The notes: a model not told the origin generated them from the letters alone. Positions 32,396-40,249 are shown, counted from the first letter of the stretch. The stretch: DNA of 64,000 nt from Pseudonocardia terrae (GCF_021343995.1 NZ_JAJTTE010000034.1:18988-82987); one strand, 5' to 3'. Program-made: numbers and translations.

Positions 32396-34033
32396 TCAGC
32401 GCAGCTCGAACGCCGGGTACCCGGCGGCCGCCTCCTCGTCGCACTTCTGCCGGTACTGCCCGACGCCGCCGATGTAGGACAACAGCCGCCGGGGCTTGCC
32501 CGGGACGTTGGAGCCCAGGTACCAGGAGTGGGTCTTCGGTACGAGCGTCGCCGAGGCGATCTCCTCGTGGTGGGCCACCCACGCCTCCTCGCCGGCCTCG
32601 GTCGGCTCGATCACGGTCTTGCCCTGCTCACGCAGGACGCGGATGGTCGCGGTGATCCACTCGGTCTGCTGCTGCAGGCACGTGGTCATGTTGCACAGCG
32701 CCGCCGACGGGGCGAGCGGCACGGCCGTGGTCAGCATGTTCGGGTAACCGTGGACCATCAGCCCCATCGTGCTGCGGATGTCGCGGCCCCAGTCCTCGGT
32801 CAGCGACCGTCCGCCCCTACCGCGGATGTCGATGCGGGTCAGGGCGCCCGTGCCCGCGTCGAACCCGGTGGCCAGGACGATCACGTCGAGCTCGTGGACG
32901 GTGCCGTCGGCGAGCTCGATGCCGTCGGGCCGGATCCGGGCGATGGGGTTGTCCCGCACGCCCACCAGCTCGACGTTCTCGCGGTGGTACGCCTCGAGGT
33001 AGTTCGTCTCGAGCGGGACCCGGTGGGTGCCGAAGCCGTAGTCGGTGGGCACGAGGACGTCGATGAGACGCGGGTCCTTCAGCCGCGCGCGCATCTTGTC
33101 GCGCACGAACTCCGAGACCGCCTCGCTGACCTCCTCGACGAAGAACATCTCGCCGAAGCTCGCCAGCCACAGCTTGAGGGACCCGTCCTGGTAGATCTCC
33201 TCGAGCACCTCGCGGCGCTGCTCGGGCGTGCAGTCCGCCCAGACGTGCTCGAAGTCGTACTCGAACCCGGTGAACGTGTGCGGGATGGTCGAGCGCAGCT
33301 CCGCGAAGCGGCCCTTGTACCAGCGCTGCTCGGCCTCGCCGTACTTCGGGTTCTTCATCGGCAGCACGTACTGCGGGGTGCGGGCGAAGACCGTCAGGTG
33401 GCCGACCTCGCTCGCGATGGTCTGGATGACCTGGATCCCGGTGGCCCCGATCCCGACGACGCCGACCCGCCTGCCCGCGAGGTCGACGTCCTCCTTCGGC
33501 CAGCGGGACGTGTGGACGATCGGCCCGCGGAAGGTGTCCTGGCCCTCGAACAGGGCGTCCATCGGCGCGGAGAGCATCCCGCCGCAGGTGACGAAGAACT
33601 GCGTGTCGATCGTGTCGCCGCGGTCGGTGCGCACGGTCCAGCGGCCCCGGTCCTCGTCGTAGTGCGCGCTGACGATCCGGGTGCCGAACTCGATGTCCGC
33701 ACGCAGGTCAAGCCGCTCGGTGACGTACCGCAGCCACTGCTCGACCTCGGGCTGGCCGGGGAACTTCTCGCTCCAGCTCCACTCCGTGTAGAGCTCCTCG
33801 GAGAACAGGTACTGGTAGATGTAGCCCTCGGAGTCGAACCGCGCCCCGGGGTAGCGGTTCCAGTACCAGGTCCCGCCCACGTCGTCCCCGGCCTCGTAGG
33901 CGCGGACCCGCAGTCCCTGCTCGCGGAGCTGGTGGAGCTGGTAGAGCCCGGCGACCCCGGCGCCCATCACGACGGCGTCGAGCTCCAGCGGGGGACGGTC
34001 GGTCGCGGTTGCGGTGTCGGGTGCGGACGTCAT
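32396..34033 (-). CDS. type I Baeyer-Villiger monooxygenase
   Basis: This FAD- and NADPH-dependent enzyme inserts oxygen beside a carbonyl, turning ketones into esters or lactones. The 545-residue protein has an FAD Rossmann motif (GAGVAG, residues 24-29), the diagnostic fingerprint FRGPIVHTSRWP at 168-179 and an NADPH motif GIGATG at 194-199. It is similar in layout to phenylacetone/steroid/cyclohexanone monooxygenases; the ketone is not predictable. Upstream is a GTGTCC palindrome plus half-site, the same layout as upstream of the MetX-like hydrolase. Starts at ATG 34033. Confidence 0.93.
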   Translation of the reverse strand: MTSAPDTATATDRPPLELDAVVMGAGVAGLYQLHQLREQGLRVRAYEAGDDVGGTWYWNRYPGARFDSEGYIYQYLFSEELYTEWSWSEKFPGQPEVEQWLRYVTERLDLRADIEFGTRIVSAHYDEDRGRWTVRTDRGDTIDTQFFVTCGGMLSAPMDALFEGQDTFRGPIVHTSRWPKEDVDLAGRRVGVVGIGATGIQVIQTIASEVGHLTVFARTPQYVLPMKNPKYGEAEQRWYKGRFAELRSTIPHTFTGFEYDFEHVWADCTPEQRREVLEEIYQDGSLKLWLASFGEMFFVEEVSEAVSEFVRDKMRARLKDPRLIDVLVPTDYGFGTHRVPLETNYLEAYHRENVELVGVRDNPIARIRPDGIELADGTVHELDVIVLATGFDAGTGALTRIDIRGRGGRSLTEDWGRDIRSTMGLMVHGYPNMLTTAVPLAPSAALCNMTTCLQQQTEWITATIRVLREQGKTVIEPTEAGEEAWVAHHEEIASATLVPKTHSWYLGSNVPGKPRRLLSYIGGVGQYRQKCDEEAAAGYPAFELR

Positions 34034-34083
34034 CGTCTCGACCTCTTCCTGTGTGTCCCGGGCGAACCCGCACATGGTGAGCG

Positions 34084-34120
34084 GTGTCCCGCCCGCCCGA
34101 GGTGTCCCAACAACGGACAC
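34084..34120 (-). promoter_or_regulatory. palindrome plus half-site upstream of the Baeyer-Villiger gene
   Basis: GTGTCC-N7-GGACAC spans 34102-34120; a further GTGTCCC at 34084-34090 reads GGGACAC on the gene's strand. In the direction of transcription the order is palindrome, half-site (18 bases on), then the start codon 50 bases later. The same order and spacing occur upstream of the MetX-like hydrolase, so this is a good candidate activator site for the adjacent GAF/Fis regulator. Confidence 0.7.
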
Positions 34121-34129
34121 GGTGCGAGG

Positions 34130-35932
34130 TCAGTCGGTGATTCCGTACTGGCGGATCTTGCGGTACACGGTCGAGCGGGCGATCCCGAGCGCGGCGGCGG
34201 CGGCCTTGCGGTTCCCGCCCGTCGCACGCAGCGCCGACACGATGGCGTCGCGCTCGATCTCGTCGACCGGGCGCAGCGCGCTGCGCGGTGTGCTCTGGCA
34301 GCGGGCGGGCAGGTCCGCCGCCTCGATCGCGCCCACCGGGCGTCGGGCCACGGCGGCGGCGAGGACCTCCCGGAGCTCGCGGACGTTGCCCGGCCACCGG
34401 TACCGGGTGAGCAGGCGGGTGGCCTCGGCCGAGAGCCGGACCTCGCGGTGCGGTGCGAGCTGGTCGAGGATCTCCCTGGCCAGCGCGGGAAGGTCCGCCG
34501 TGCGGTGGCGCAGCGGCGGCACGGTGACGCAGCCGCGGAAGACCGCCAGGAGCGAGCGGTGCACGGAGGGGGCCGAGCCGTCCGCTGCTGTGGCTGTCGT
34601 GGCGGTCGCGGCGGTCGCGGCGGTCGCGGCGAGGAGGGCCGGTGCACCGCCGTGCTCGGCGAGGGCGGCCACCAGCCGTTCCGCGGCCCGCGGCGAGAGG
34701 CGGTCGACGTCGCACAGCACGGTGAGGGTCCCCTCCCCGGGCTCCGCGACGGCGGCGGCGACCTGCTGGGGATCGGCCTCGACCGTCGGGGCGGCGACCC
34801 GGGCGATCCGGCCTCCCGGGTTCCGGTGCAGGTGCTGCTCGCTCAGCAGGGCGACCCGGCCGGAGCCGGGTTCGCCGAGCACGAGCACCGGATTGCCGGC
34901 GTCGAGCTCGGCGCGCGCGGCGGCGGCCGCCGCGCACCACCCGGGCGACGACGAGGCGCCCCGGGGCCGGGCCACCGCCGGGGCGGCGGGATGGTCGGCG
35001 GGGTGGGCGTCGACCTCGTCCAGCAGCGTGACGACGCCGATCATGCCCGCGACGTCGTCGCCCACCGCGACGGTCGAGCCCCGCAGCCGCACCCGCGCGC
35101 CGGAGGGCAGGTCGATCCGCTGGTCGACGGAGTCGTGCCGGCCCGCGAGGAAGCGCAGGTGGTCGTGGAGGGCCTCCTGGTCCCCGGCCGCGAGCAGGGT
35201 CTGCAGCGACGTGTTGGCCACGACCACCCGGGGGCCGACGGCGAGCACCGCGCCGCGGGTGCGGGCGTCGACCCGCGAGTAGACGTCGAAGAGCGCCTGC
35301 TGGGCCTGGTCGCGGTCCCGGACGAGGTTGTGCTCGATGCGCCGGGCCGCGTCGCGTACCAGCGAGTGCATGAGCGGCGTCGAGTGGTCGGCGAGGCAGC
35401 TGATGTCGAGGACGCCCTCGATGCGTCCGGTGAAGGGGTCCCGGACCGGGGCGCCGGCGCAGGCGAAGGCCTGCAGCGTGCCGACGAAGTGCTCGGCGCC
35501 GACGATGTGCACGGACTCGCCGAACTCCAGCACCGTGCCCACGCCGTTGGTGCCGACCGCCCCCTCGGCGTAGCCGAAGCCCTGCGCGAAGTAGACCCGG
35601 TCGAGGATCCGCCCGAGCCAGCGGCTGCTGTCCCGGCGGGCCAGGATCCGGGCCCGGTCGTCGGTGAGCGCGACGCACATCGGGACGCCGGCGATCTGCT
35701 CCGCGAGCTGGTCGATCACCGGGGCGGCGCAGCGGACCAGGCGGGACCCCAGGTCGAGCTCGGTGAAGTACTGGGTCTCCACGCTGTCCGGCGGCACCCC
35801 GCCGGCGACGCTGCGCCGCCAGGAGGCCGCCACGTGGTCGGGCACCCCCTCCCGCTCCGGGGCGCCACCGCCTTCCAGCAGGTCGGCGCGGGCGCTCGCG
35901 AGCAGCAGGCGGCGGTCCGGTGCGTCGGTCAT
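34130..35932 (-). CDS. GAF/Fis-type regulator with degenerate AAA+ domain (AcoR/MimR-like)
   Basis: The 600-residue protein has an N-terminal sensor region with the AcoR-type signature GYAEGAVGTNGVGT (about residues 120-133) in a GAF domain, a central AAA+-like domain and a C-terminal Fis HTH (NRKAAAAALGIARSTVYRK). The AAA+ part is degenerate: Walker A reads GEPGSGRVA without the usual Lys-Thr/Ser, and there is no GAFTGA loop for sigma-54. Actinobacterial relatives activate alkane or ketone monooxygenase genes without sigma-54. An Ala/Thr-rich stretch is encoded by three GCGGTCGCG repeats (34602-34628). It lies between the two genes carrying the shared operator. Confidence 0.88.
   Translation of the reverse strand: MTDAPDRRLLLASARADLLEGGGAPEREGVPDHVAASWRRSVAGGVPPDSVETQYFTELDLGSRLVRCAAPVIDQLAEQIAGVPMCVALTDDRARILARRDSSRWLGRILDRVYFAQGFGYAEGAVGTNGVGTVLEFGESVHIVGAEHFVGTLQAFACAGAPVRDPFTGRIEGVLDISCLADHSTPLMHSLVRDAARRIEHNLVRDRDQAQQALFDVYSRVDARTRGAVLAVGPRVVVANTSLQTLLAAGDQEALHDHLRFLAGRHDSVDQRIDLPSGARVRLRGSTVAVGDDVAGMIGVVTLLDEVDAHPADHPAAPAVARPRGASSSPGWCAAAAAARAELDAGNPVLVLGEPGSGRVALLSEQHLHRNPGGRIARVAAPTVEADPQQVAAAVAEPGEGTLTVLCDVDRLSPRAAERLVAALAEHGGAPALLAATAATAATATTATAADGSAPSVHRSLLAVFRGCVTVPPLRHRTADLPALAREILDQLAPHREVRLSAEATRLLTRYRWPGNVRELREVLAAAVARRPVGAIEAADLPARCQSTPRSALRPVDEIERDAIVSALRATGGNRKAAAAALGIARSTVYRKIRQYGITD
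34602..34628. repeat. three 9-bp tandem repeats in the regulator gene
   Basis: GCGGTCGCG occurs three times in a row and encodes an Ala/Thr-rich loop within the degenerate AAA+ domain. In-frame copy-number change would lengthen or shorten this loop. Confidence 0.85.
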
Positions 35933-35992
35933 CGTCAGGAGCACCTCCTTGTGGCCCCACTCACATCCTGCGGCACGGGTCAAGCTCGTGGC

Positions 35993-36028
35993 GTGTCCCA
36001 AGAAGGGACACGACGGTCGGCGGGACAC
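35993..36028 (+). promoter_or_regulatory. palindrome plus half-site between the regulator and MetX-like hydrolase
   Basis: GTGTCCC-N5-GGGACAC spans 35993-36011 and a further GGGACAC lies at 36022-36028, 43 bases before the hydrolase ATG. It matches the site upstream of the Baeyer-Villiger gene in sequence, order and spacing. Since the regulator gene diverges from 35932, the same site could also control the regulator itself. Confidence 0.72.
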
Positions 36029-36071
36029 CCCGGAGAGTGGGGCGACACGGTCCCTCGACGAGGAGCTGGAC

Positions 36072-37133
36072 ATGATCGACAACCCGTTCTACTCGCCCGA
36101 GTTCCACGGCGACTACGACCTGATCTCCGTCGGCCGGCTCGACCTGGAGGAGGGCGGCAGCATCCCCGACTGCCGGCTGGCCGTCGCCACCTTCGGCGAG
36201 CTGAACGAGGCCCGGGACAATGCGATCCTGGTGACGACCTGGTACTCCGGCAGCCACCAGATCTGGCGCGACGTCTACATCGGTCCCGACCACGCGTTGA
36301 ACCCCGAGCGGTACTTCATCGTGGTGGTCGACCAGATCGGCTCCGGCCTGTCGACCTCGCCGCACAACGCCGACGGCGAGAACGCCGGGATCGCCATGTC
36401 GGCGTTCCCGCACGTCCGGATCGGCGACGACGTGGTCGCCCAGGAGCGGCTGCTGCGCGAGCACTTCGGCATCGAGACGCTGCACGCCGTCGTCGGCGGG
36501 TCCATGGGCGCCCAGCAGACGTACGAGTGGGCCGTCCGCTTCCCGGACAAGGTGAAGCGGGCCGCGGCGATCGCGGGCACCGCGCAGAACACCCCGCACG
36601 ACTTCCTGTTCACCAAGGCCCTCAACGAGGCGATCACCTCCGATCCCGGCTTCGCCGACGGCGAGTACACCTCGAACACCGAGGTCGAGGCCGGGCTGAA
36701 GCGGCACGCGGGGATCTGGGCGGTGATGGGGCTGTCCACGGAGTTCTGGAAGCAGGAGGTGTGGCGGGCCCTGGAGTTCGAGTCCAAGGAGGCCTTCCTC
36801 GAGGGCTTCCTGGAGCCCTACTTCACCGTCATGGACCCCAACGACCTGTTGTGCATGGCCTGGAAGTGGCAGCGCGGCGACGTCGCCCGGCACACCGGCG
36901 GGGACCTCGACGCCGCGTTGGGCCGCATCACCGCCCGCACGTTCGTCATGCCCATCAGCGAGGACATGTTCTTCCCGGTCCGGGACTGCCGGGCCGAGCA
37001 GGAGAAGATCAAGAGCTCCGAGCTGCGCGTGGTCGACGACATCCTCGGCCACCTCGGCCTGTTCGGTGTGGCGCCCACCTACATGCCCCAGATCGACCAG
37101 CACCTCGGCGAGCTCCTGGCCGGCCCGGCCTGA
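36072..37133 (+). CDS. MetX-like alpha/beta-fold hydrolase or acyltransferase
   Basis: The 353-residue protein resembles homoserine O-acetyltransferases, with nucleophile Ser144 in GGSMGAQQTYEW, Asp298 in PISEDMFFPV and His327 in GHLGLFG. Homologues near Baeyer-Villiger monooxygenases probably cleave the ester product rather than acetylate homoserine, which fits this context and the shared operator. ATG 36072 has GAGGAG about nine bases upstream. A broken alcohol dehydrogenase follows 23 bases after its stop and was probably its operon partner. Confidence 0.87.
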   Translation: MIDNPFYSPEFHGDYDLISVGRLDLEEGGSIPDCRLAVATFGELNEARDNAILVTTWYSGSHQIWRDVYIGPDHALNPERYFIVVVDQIGSGLSTSPHNADGENAGIAMSAFPHVRIGDDVVAQERLLREHFGIETLHAVVGGSMGAQQTYEWAVRFPDKVKRAAAIAGTAQNTPHDFLFTKALNEAITSDPGFADGEYTSNTEVEAGLKRHAGIWAVMGLSTEFWKQEVWRALEFESKEAFLEGFLEPYFTVMDPNDLLCMAWKWQRGDVARHTGGDLDAALGRITARTFVMPISEDMFFPVRDCRAEQEKIKSSELRVVDDILGHLGLFGVAPTYMPQIDQHLGELLAGPA

Positions 37134-37156
37134 CCGCCCTCCCCGGAAGGACACCC

Positions 37157-37734
37157 ATGAGCAGCACCATGCGCGGCCTCGCGTTCCTCGGCGAGGGCCG
37201 GATCGGGCTCGTCGAGCGCGGCATCCCGACCGCCGGCCCCGGCGAGGCCGTCGTCCGGAGCACCGCCTCGCTGATCTGCACCTCCGACGTCCACACCGTG
37301 GCCGGGGTCCTCCCCGTGCCCGAGGGGCGGCTCCTCGGGCACGAGAGCGTCGGCGTCGTCCACGAGATCGGCGACGGCGTCACCTCGGTCCAGGTCGGGG
37401 ACCGGGTCGCGGTCAACGCCGTCACCCCCGACGGCACCTGCGACTACTGCCAGCGCGGGCTGAGCTCGCAGTGCGGCGGCCCGCTCGGCGGCTACCGCTT
37501 CACCGTGCAGAAGGACGGCAACCTCGCCGAGTACTTCCACGTCAACGACGCCGACTACAACCTCGCCCCGATCCCGGACGCGCTCGCCGACGAGGTCGCC
37601 GTCTACGCCTGCGACATGCTGTCGACCCCACCCCGATGACCACCCACCGGTTCTCCGTCGGCGACGCCGAGGAGGCCTTCGCGGTGATGCGGGAGAAGCG
37701 GGACGGGGTGATCAAGCCGCTGATCACCTACTGA
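37157..37734 (+). pseudogene. zinc alcohol dehydrogenase remnant with an internal deletion
   Basis: The N-terminal catalytic domain of a secondary-alcohol-type zinc dehydrogenase is present (MRGLAFLGEGRIG, CTSDVHTVAG, GRLLGHESVGVV, NLAEYFHVNDADYNLAP) up to ACDMLST at about 37627. Then the sequence jumps, one frame away, to the C-terminal end (TTHRFSVGDAEEAFAVMREKRDGVIKPLITY). About 170 residues with the whole Rossmann fold are missing, so the product cannot bind NAD. The last 19 bases are duplicated in tandem. Confidence 0.85.
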
Positions 37735-37753
37735 GCCGCTGATCACCTACTGA
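37716..37753. repeat. 19-bp tandem duplication over the dehydrogenase stop codon
   Basis: GCCGCTGATCACCTACTGA occurs at 37716-37734 and again at 37735-37753. The first copy holds the last codons and stop of the broken dehydrogenase; the second overlaps the end of the convergent hydrolase gene. It looks like a recent slippage or repair scar. Confidence 0.9.
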
Positions 37754-38670
37754 GTGCGGGGCGTCCCGAGCTCGGCGAAGGTGTCGGCCACCCAGTCGGC
37801 GATGTAGGTGCTGACGTGGGGCAGGTGGTCGAGGCCGATGTGCTCGGTCGCGCCCTCCTCCGGGGTGAAGACGCGCAGCTCCCGCTTGGGGGAGTTCACC
37901 GCCTTGTCGTAGGAGCGGTGGGCGTACTCGAGCGGGATCTGCCGGTCGTTGGCGCCGTGCGCGATCAGGAACGGCACGGTGATCTTCTCGACGACGCCGT
38001 CGAGGTGCACGTCGTCGGCGAAGGCGATGAAGGTGTCGAGGTCGTCGTGTCCCCACACCCACAGCACGTGCTCCCAGTAGTGCGGCACGGGACGCTCGCC
38101 CTCGCCCTCGCCCTCGCCCTCGCCCTCGCCCTCGCGCTCGAGGCGGCGGCGCTGCACGGCGCCCCAGTCGTGGTTGGCACCCCAGGCCACGCAGAGCGCG
38201 AACCGCTTCTCGAACGCCGCGGCGCGCGGTGCGTAGTAGCCGCCCAGCGACCAGTCGACGATCCCGATCCGCGAGGCGTCGACGTCGTCGCGCTGCTCGA
38301 GCCAGTCGACGGCGGCGCCCGCCCAGGCCTCGGTGTCGATGCGGGCGGTGAGGCCCTGCAGGCGCAGGGCCTCGCCGGTGCCGGGCTGGTCGAGCATGAG
38401 GCAGGAGACGCCGCGGGCGGCCAACTCCTCCCAGTGGGCCGAGCCGTACATGTGCTCCTTGGTGGAGTCCAGGCCGTTGACCAGCACGACCACCGGGGCG
38501 GGGCCGTCGTCGGTGGCGGGCGCGGCGCTGAAGTAGGCGGGCAGCGTGGTGGCCTCGTACGGAATCGCCACCCGGCTGATCCGCGGGTCCCGCAGGTCGA
38601 ACGACTTCTGCGCCAGCTCCAGCACCCGGCGGTAGGTCGGGACCCGGTTCGGGTCGGAGTGGCCCAGCAT
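37747..38670 (-). CDS. alpha/beta hydrolase, 5'-truncated
   Basis: The catalytic domain is intact: nucleophile in VDWSLGGYYAPR, acid in AHGANDRQIP and His in EHIGLDH near the end, as in 2,6-dihydropseudooxynicotine-hydrolase-like or FrsA-like esterases. The usual N-terminal cap of about 70-80 residues is mostly missing: homology runs up to about 38709 (LYFRATNYLC) and then changes abruptly to a LysR fragment on the other strand. ATG 38670 is the first possible start in the remaining part. An EGEGEG loop is encoded by six CTCGCC repeats. It may be inactive; a pseudogene is the alternative. Confidence 0.65.
   Translation of the reverse strand: MLGHSDPNRVPTYRRVLELAQKSFDLRDPRISRVAIPYEATTLPAYFSAAPATDDGPAPVVVLVNGLDSTKEHMYGSAHWEELAARGVSCLMLDQPGTGEALRLQGLTARIDTEAWAGAAVDWLEQRDDVDASRIGIVDWSLGGYYAPRAAAFEKRFALCVAWGANHDWGAVQRRRLEREGEGEGEGEGEGERPVPHYWEHVLWVWGHDDLDTFIAFADDVHLDGVVEKITVPFLIAHGANDRQIPLEYAHRSYDKAVNSPKRELRVFTPEEGATEHIGLDHLPHVSTYIADWVADTFAELGTPRTQ
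38095..38130. repeat. six perfect 6-bp repeats encoding Glu-Gly
   Basis: CTCGCC is repeated six times (a seventh is imperfect), giving an EGEGEG run in the truncated hydrolase. The family has no such insert there as far as I know, so it is probably a slippage expansion. Confidence 0.9.
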
Positions 38671-38715
38671 GCGCTCGGCCTGGCACAGGTAGTTGGTGGC
38701 GCGGAAGTACAGCCC

Positions 38716-39036
38716 TGGGTCGTCACCTACCACGGCCCGACGGCGTCGACGCCGGCCCTGCGGCAGATGCGCATGCTCGGCATCGAACCCGACGTCCAGG
38801 TCGTCACCGAGAACTTCCTGACCGTGCCCGGCCTGGTCGCCGGCTCCGACCGGGTCGCGCTGCTGCAGCGCCGGCTCGTCGACCGGATCCCCGTGGAGCT
38901 CGGGGTCCGCGCGCTGCCCTGCCCCGTGGACGTCGCCCCGCTCGTCGAGGCGATCTGGTGGCACCCCCTGTACGACGACGACCCGGAACACCGGTACCTG
39001 CGCGACCTCCTGACCCGGGTGGCGGGCCGGGTGTAG
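38716..39036 (+). pseudogene. LysR-family regulator remnant (C-terminal end)
   Basis: The frame reads as the end of a LysR substrate-binding domain: MRMLGIEPDVQVVTENFLTVPGLVAGSDRVALLQ, then PVDVAPLVEAIWWHP and a normal stop. The DNA-binding half and most of the effector domain are missing. The break at about 38710 coincides with the loss of the 5' end of the hydrolase on the other strand, which suggests one deletion that removed the shared promoter region and the 5' parts of a divergent gene pair. Confidence 0.72.
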
Positions 39037-39196
39037 TCCCGGGTGGGGTGGTGCCGATGACGCTCGCGCTCTGGCAGCCCGCGCGGCCCGCTGGCGGGTC
39101 CGGGCACCGGGCACCGGGCGCCGCTGCGTCACGCGGGACTGAGCCCGGCTCCCCGTCACGGACGGCGCCCGGCCGGTCCGCCGGAGTCAACTGGAA

Positions 39197-39217
39197 GGTC
39201 GGCTGGAAGGTCCGACC
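39197..39217. promoter_or_regulatory. inverted repeat upstream of the CYP102 operon
   Basis: GGTCGG (39197-39202) and CCGACC (39212-39217) flank a nine-base spacer about 55 bases before the first gene of the operon; TGGAAGGTC is also directly repeated here. It could be an operator, but no regulator gene is adjacent. Confidence 0.3.
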
Positions 39218-39272
39218 GTGGTCCGCCACGTCCTCCCCCTGCCACCGTGTCCGGCGGTGACAGGGGGAGGTC

Positions 39273-39458
39273 ATGTACCTGAGGGTCCAGCTTCTCCGCG
39301 CCGCCGACGGGCGACTGGGGGGCACCGTGACGACAGACTCCGGCCGGGAACTGCCGTTCTCCGGCACGCTCGACCTGCTGCGGATCCTCGAGGACCTCGA
39401 GGACCTCGAGCCGCCGGGCCCGCCCCGCGACGGGCCGGCGCCCCGGCGGCCCCGGTGA
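39273..39458 (+). CDS. small protein heading the CYP102 operon (61 aa)
   Basis: A good ribosome-binding site (GGGGGAGG) lies seven bases before the ATG. The product starts with a beta-rich stretch (MYLRVQLLRAADGRLGGTVTT), continues with LPFSGTLDLLRILEDLEDL, and ends in a Pro/Arg-rich tail. I do not recognise a family. Its TGA overlaps the GTG of the next gene, so translation is probably coupled, which supports its being real. Confidence 0.65.
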   Translation: MYLRVQLLRAADGRLGGTVTTDSGRELPFSGTLDLLRILEDLEDLEPPGPPRDGPAPRRPR

Positions 39459-40249
39459 CCGCGCCGGAAGCGGCATCCGCGTCGACCGGGGCGTCGTCGT
39501 CGGACACCGCCTCGGCCGCGCGGATCGCGGCGATCAGCGGGATCGTCTTCGCGGTCCTGTTCGTGGTGGCGCTGCTCCTGGTGCACCGGGCCCCGACGCT
39601 CGCCGACCCCGACTCGGCGTACGCGGGCTTCTACGCGAACGGCGGCGACCAGCTCTTCGTCGCCGTCGGGATCTATCTCGTGCCGCTCGCGGGCATCGCC
39701 TTCCTCTGGCACATGACCGCGATCCGCGCCGTCCTGGACACGCTGACCCCGACGCCGTCGGCGATGGCGCACGGGCTGAACCTGCTGGCCGGGGCCATCT
39801 TCGTGACGCTGCTGTTCGCCGGGACGGCCGCCGCCGGTGCGGTGGCGTTCGGCGTCTACTTCGGCCACTCGCCCGCCGAGGACCCGCAGACGGCGCGGGC
39901 GCTCACCGGCGTCGGATACGGCCTGGTGTTCATCTTCGCGGTCCGTGGGGCCGGGATGTTCGCGCTCACCACCACGACCCTGCTGCGCAACGCCAAGGTG
40001 TTGCCACTGGTACCGGCCGTGGTCGCGTACCTGCTCGCCGCCTTCCTGCTGCTCGCGGTGACCAACAAGCCCGTGGCCGTCCTCGTCTTCCCCGCGTGGG
40101 TCGTGCTGATCTCGATCTTCCTGCTGCGCCACGCGCACCGCGCGGCCGCGCACGCGCCGGAGCCCGACACCGGGCCTCAGGAACCCGCGCCCGACGCCGC
40201 CCCGGCCCTCGACACCACCAGCCCGAGCCTCAGGAGTGACCAGCCATGA
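39455..40249 (+). CDS. integral membrane protein between the small gene and CYP102
   Basis: The 264-residue protein has a Ser/Ala-rich start, six or so transmembrane segments (first at about residues 24-44, last at about 206-226) and a polar Ala/Pro-rich cytoplasmic tail. I do not recognise the family. It overlaps both neighbours: GTGA with the small gene before it and ATGA with the P450 gene after it. This tight coupling suggests a joint function with the P450, such as substrate delivery or membrane anchoring; that is inference. Confidence 0.72.
   Translation: MTAPEAASASTGASSSDTASAARIAAISGIVFAVLFVVALLLVHRAPTLADPDSAYAGFYANGGDQLFVAVGIYLVPLAGIAFLWHMTAIRAVLDTLTPTPSAMAHGLNLLAGAIFVTLLFAGTAAAGAVAFGVYFGHSPAEDPQTARALTGVGYGLVFIFAVRGAGMFALTTTTLLRNAKVLPLVPAVVAYLLAAFLLLAVTNKPVAVLVFPAWVVLISIFLLRHAHRAAAHAPEPDTGPQEPAPDAAPALDTTSPSLRSDQP

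Noticed and set aside
34034..34129. A sigma-54 promoter (GG-N10-GC) for the Baeyer-Villiger gene
   Set aside because: No TGGCAC-N5-TTGC pattern is present, and actinobacteria are not known to use sigma-54.
36072..37133. Homoserine O-acetyltransferase for methionine synthesis
   Set aside because: The active-site pattern fits the superfamily, but the catabolic neighbours and shared operator with a Baeyer-Villiger gene favour ester hydrolysis; no methionine genes are nearby.
32528..37639. A 1,703-codon plus-strand open frame through the Baeyer-Villiger, regulator and hydrolase genes
   Set aside because: It crosses genes on both strands, including conserved motifs in other frames; it exists only because stop codons are rare at this base composition.
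29152..39036. A mobile element or integrated island with ends
   Set aside because: No transposase, integrase, terminal inverted repeat, target-site duplication or tRNA was found at or near the borders; the decay can be explained by deletions.
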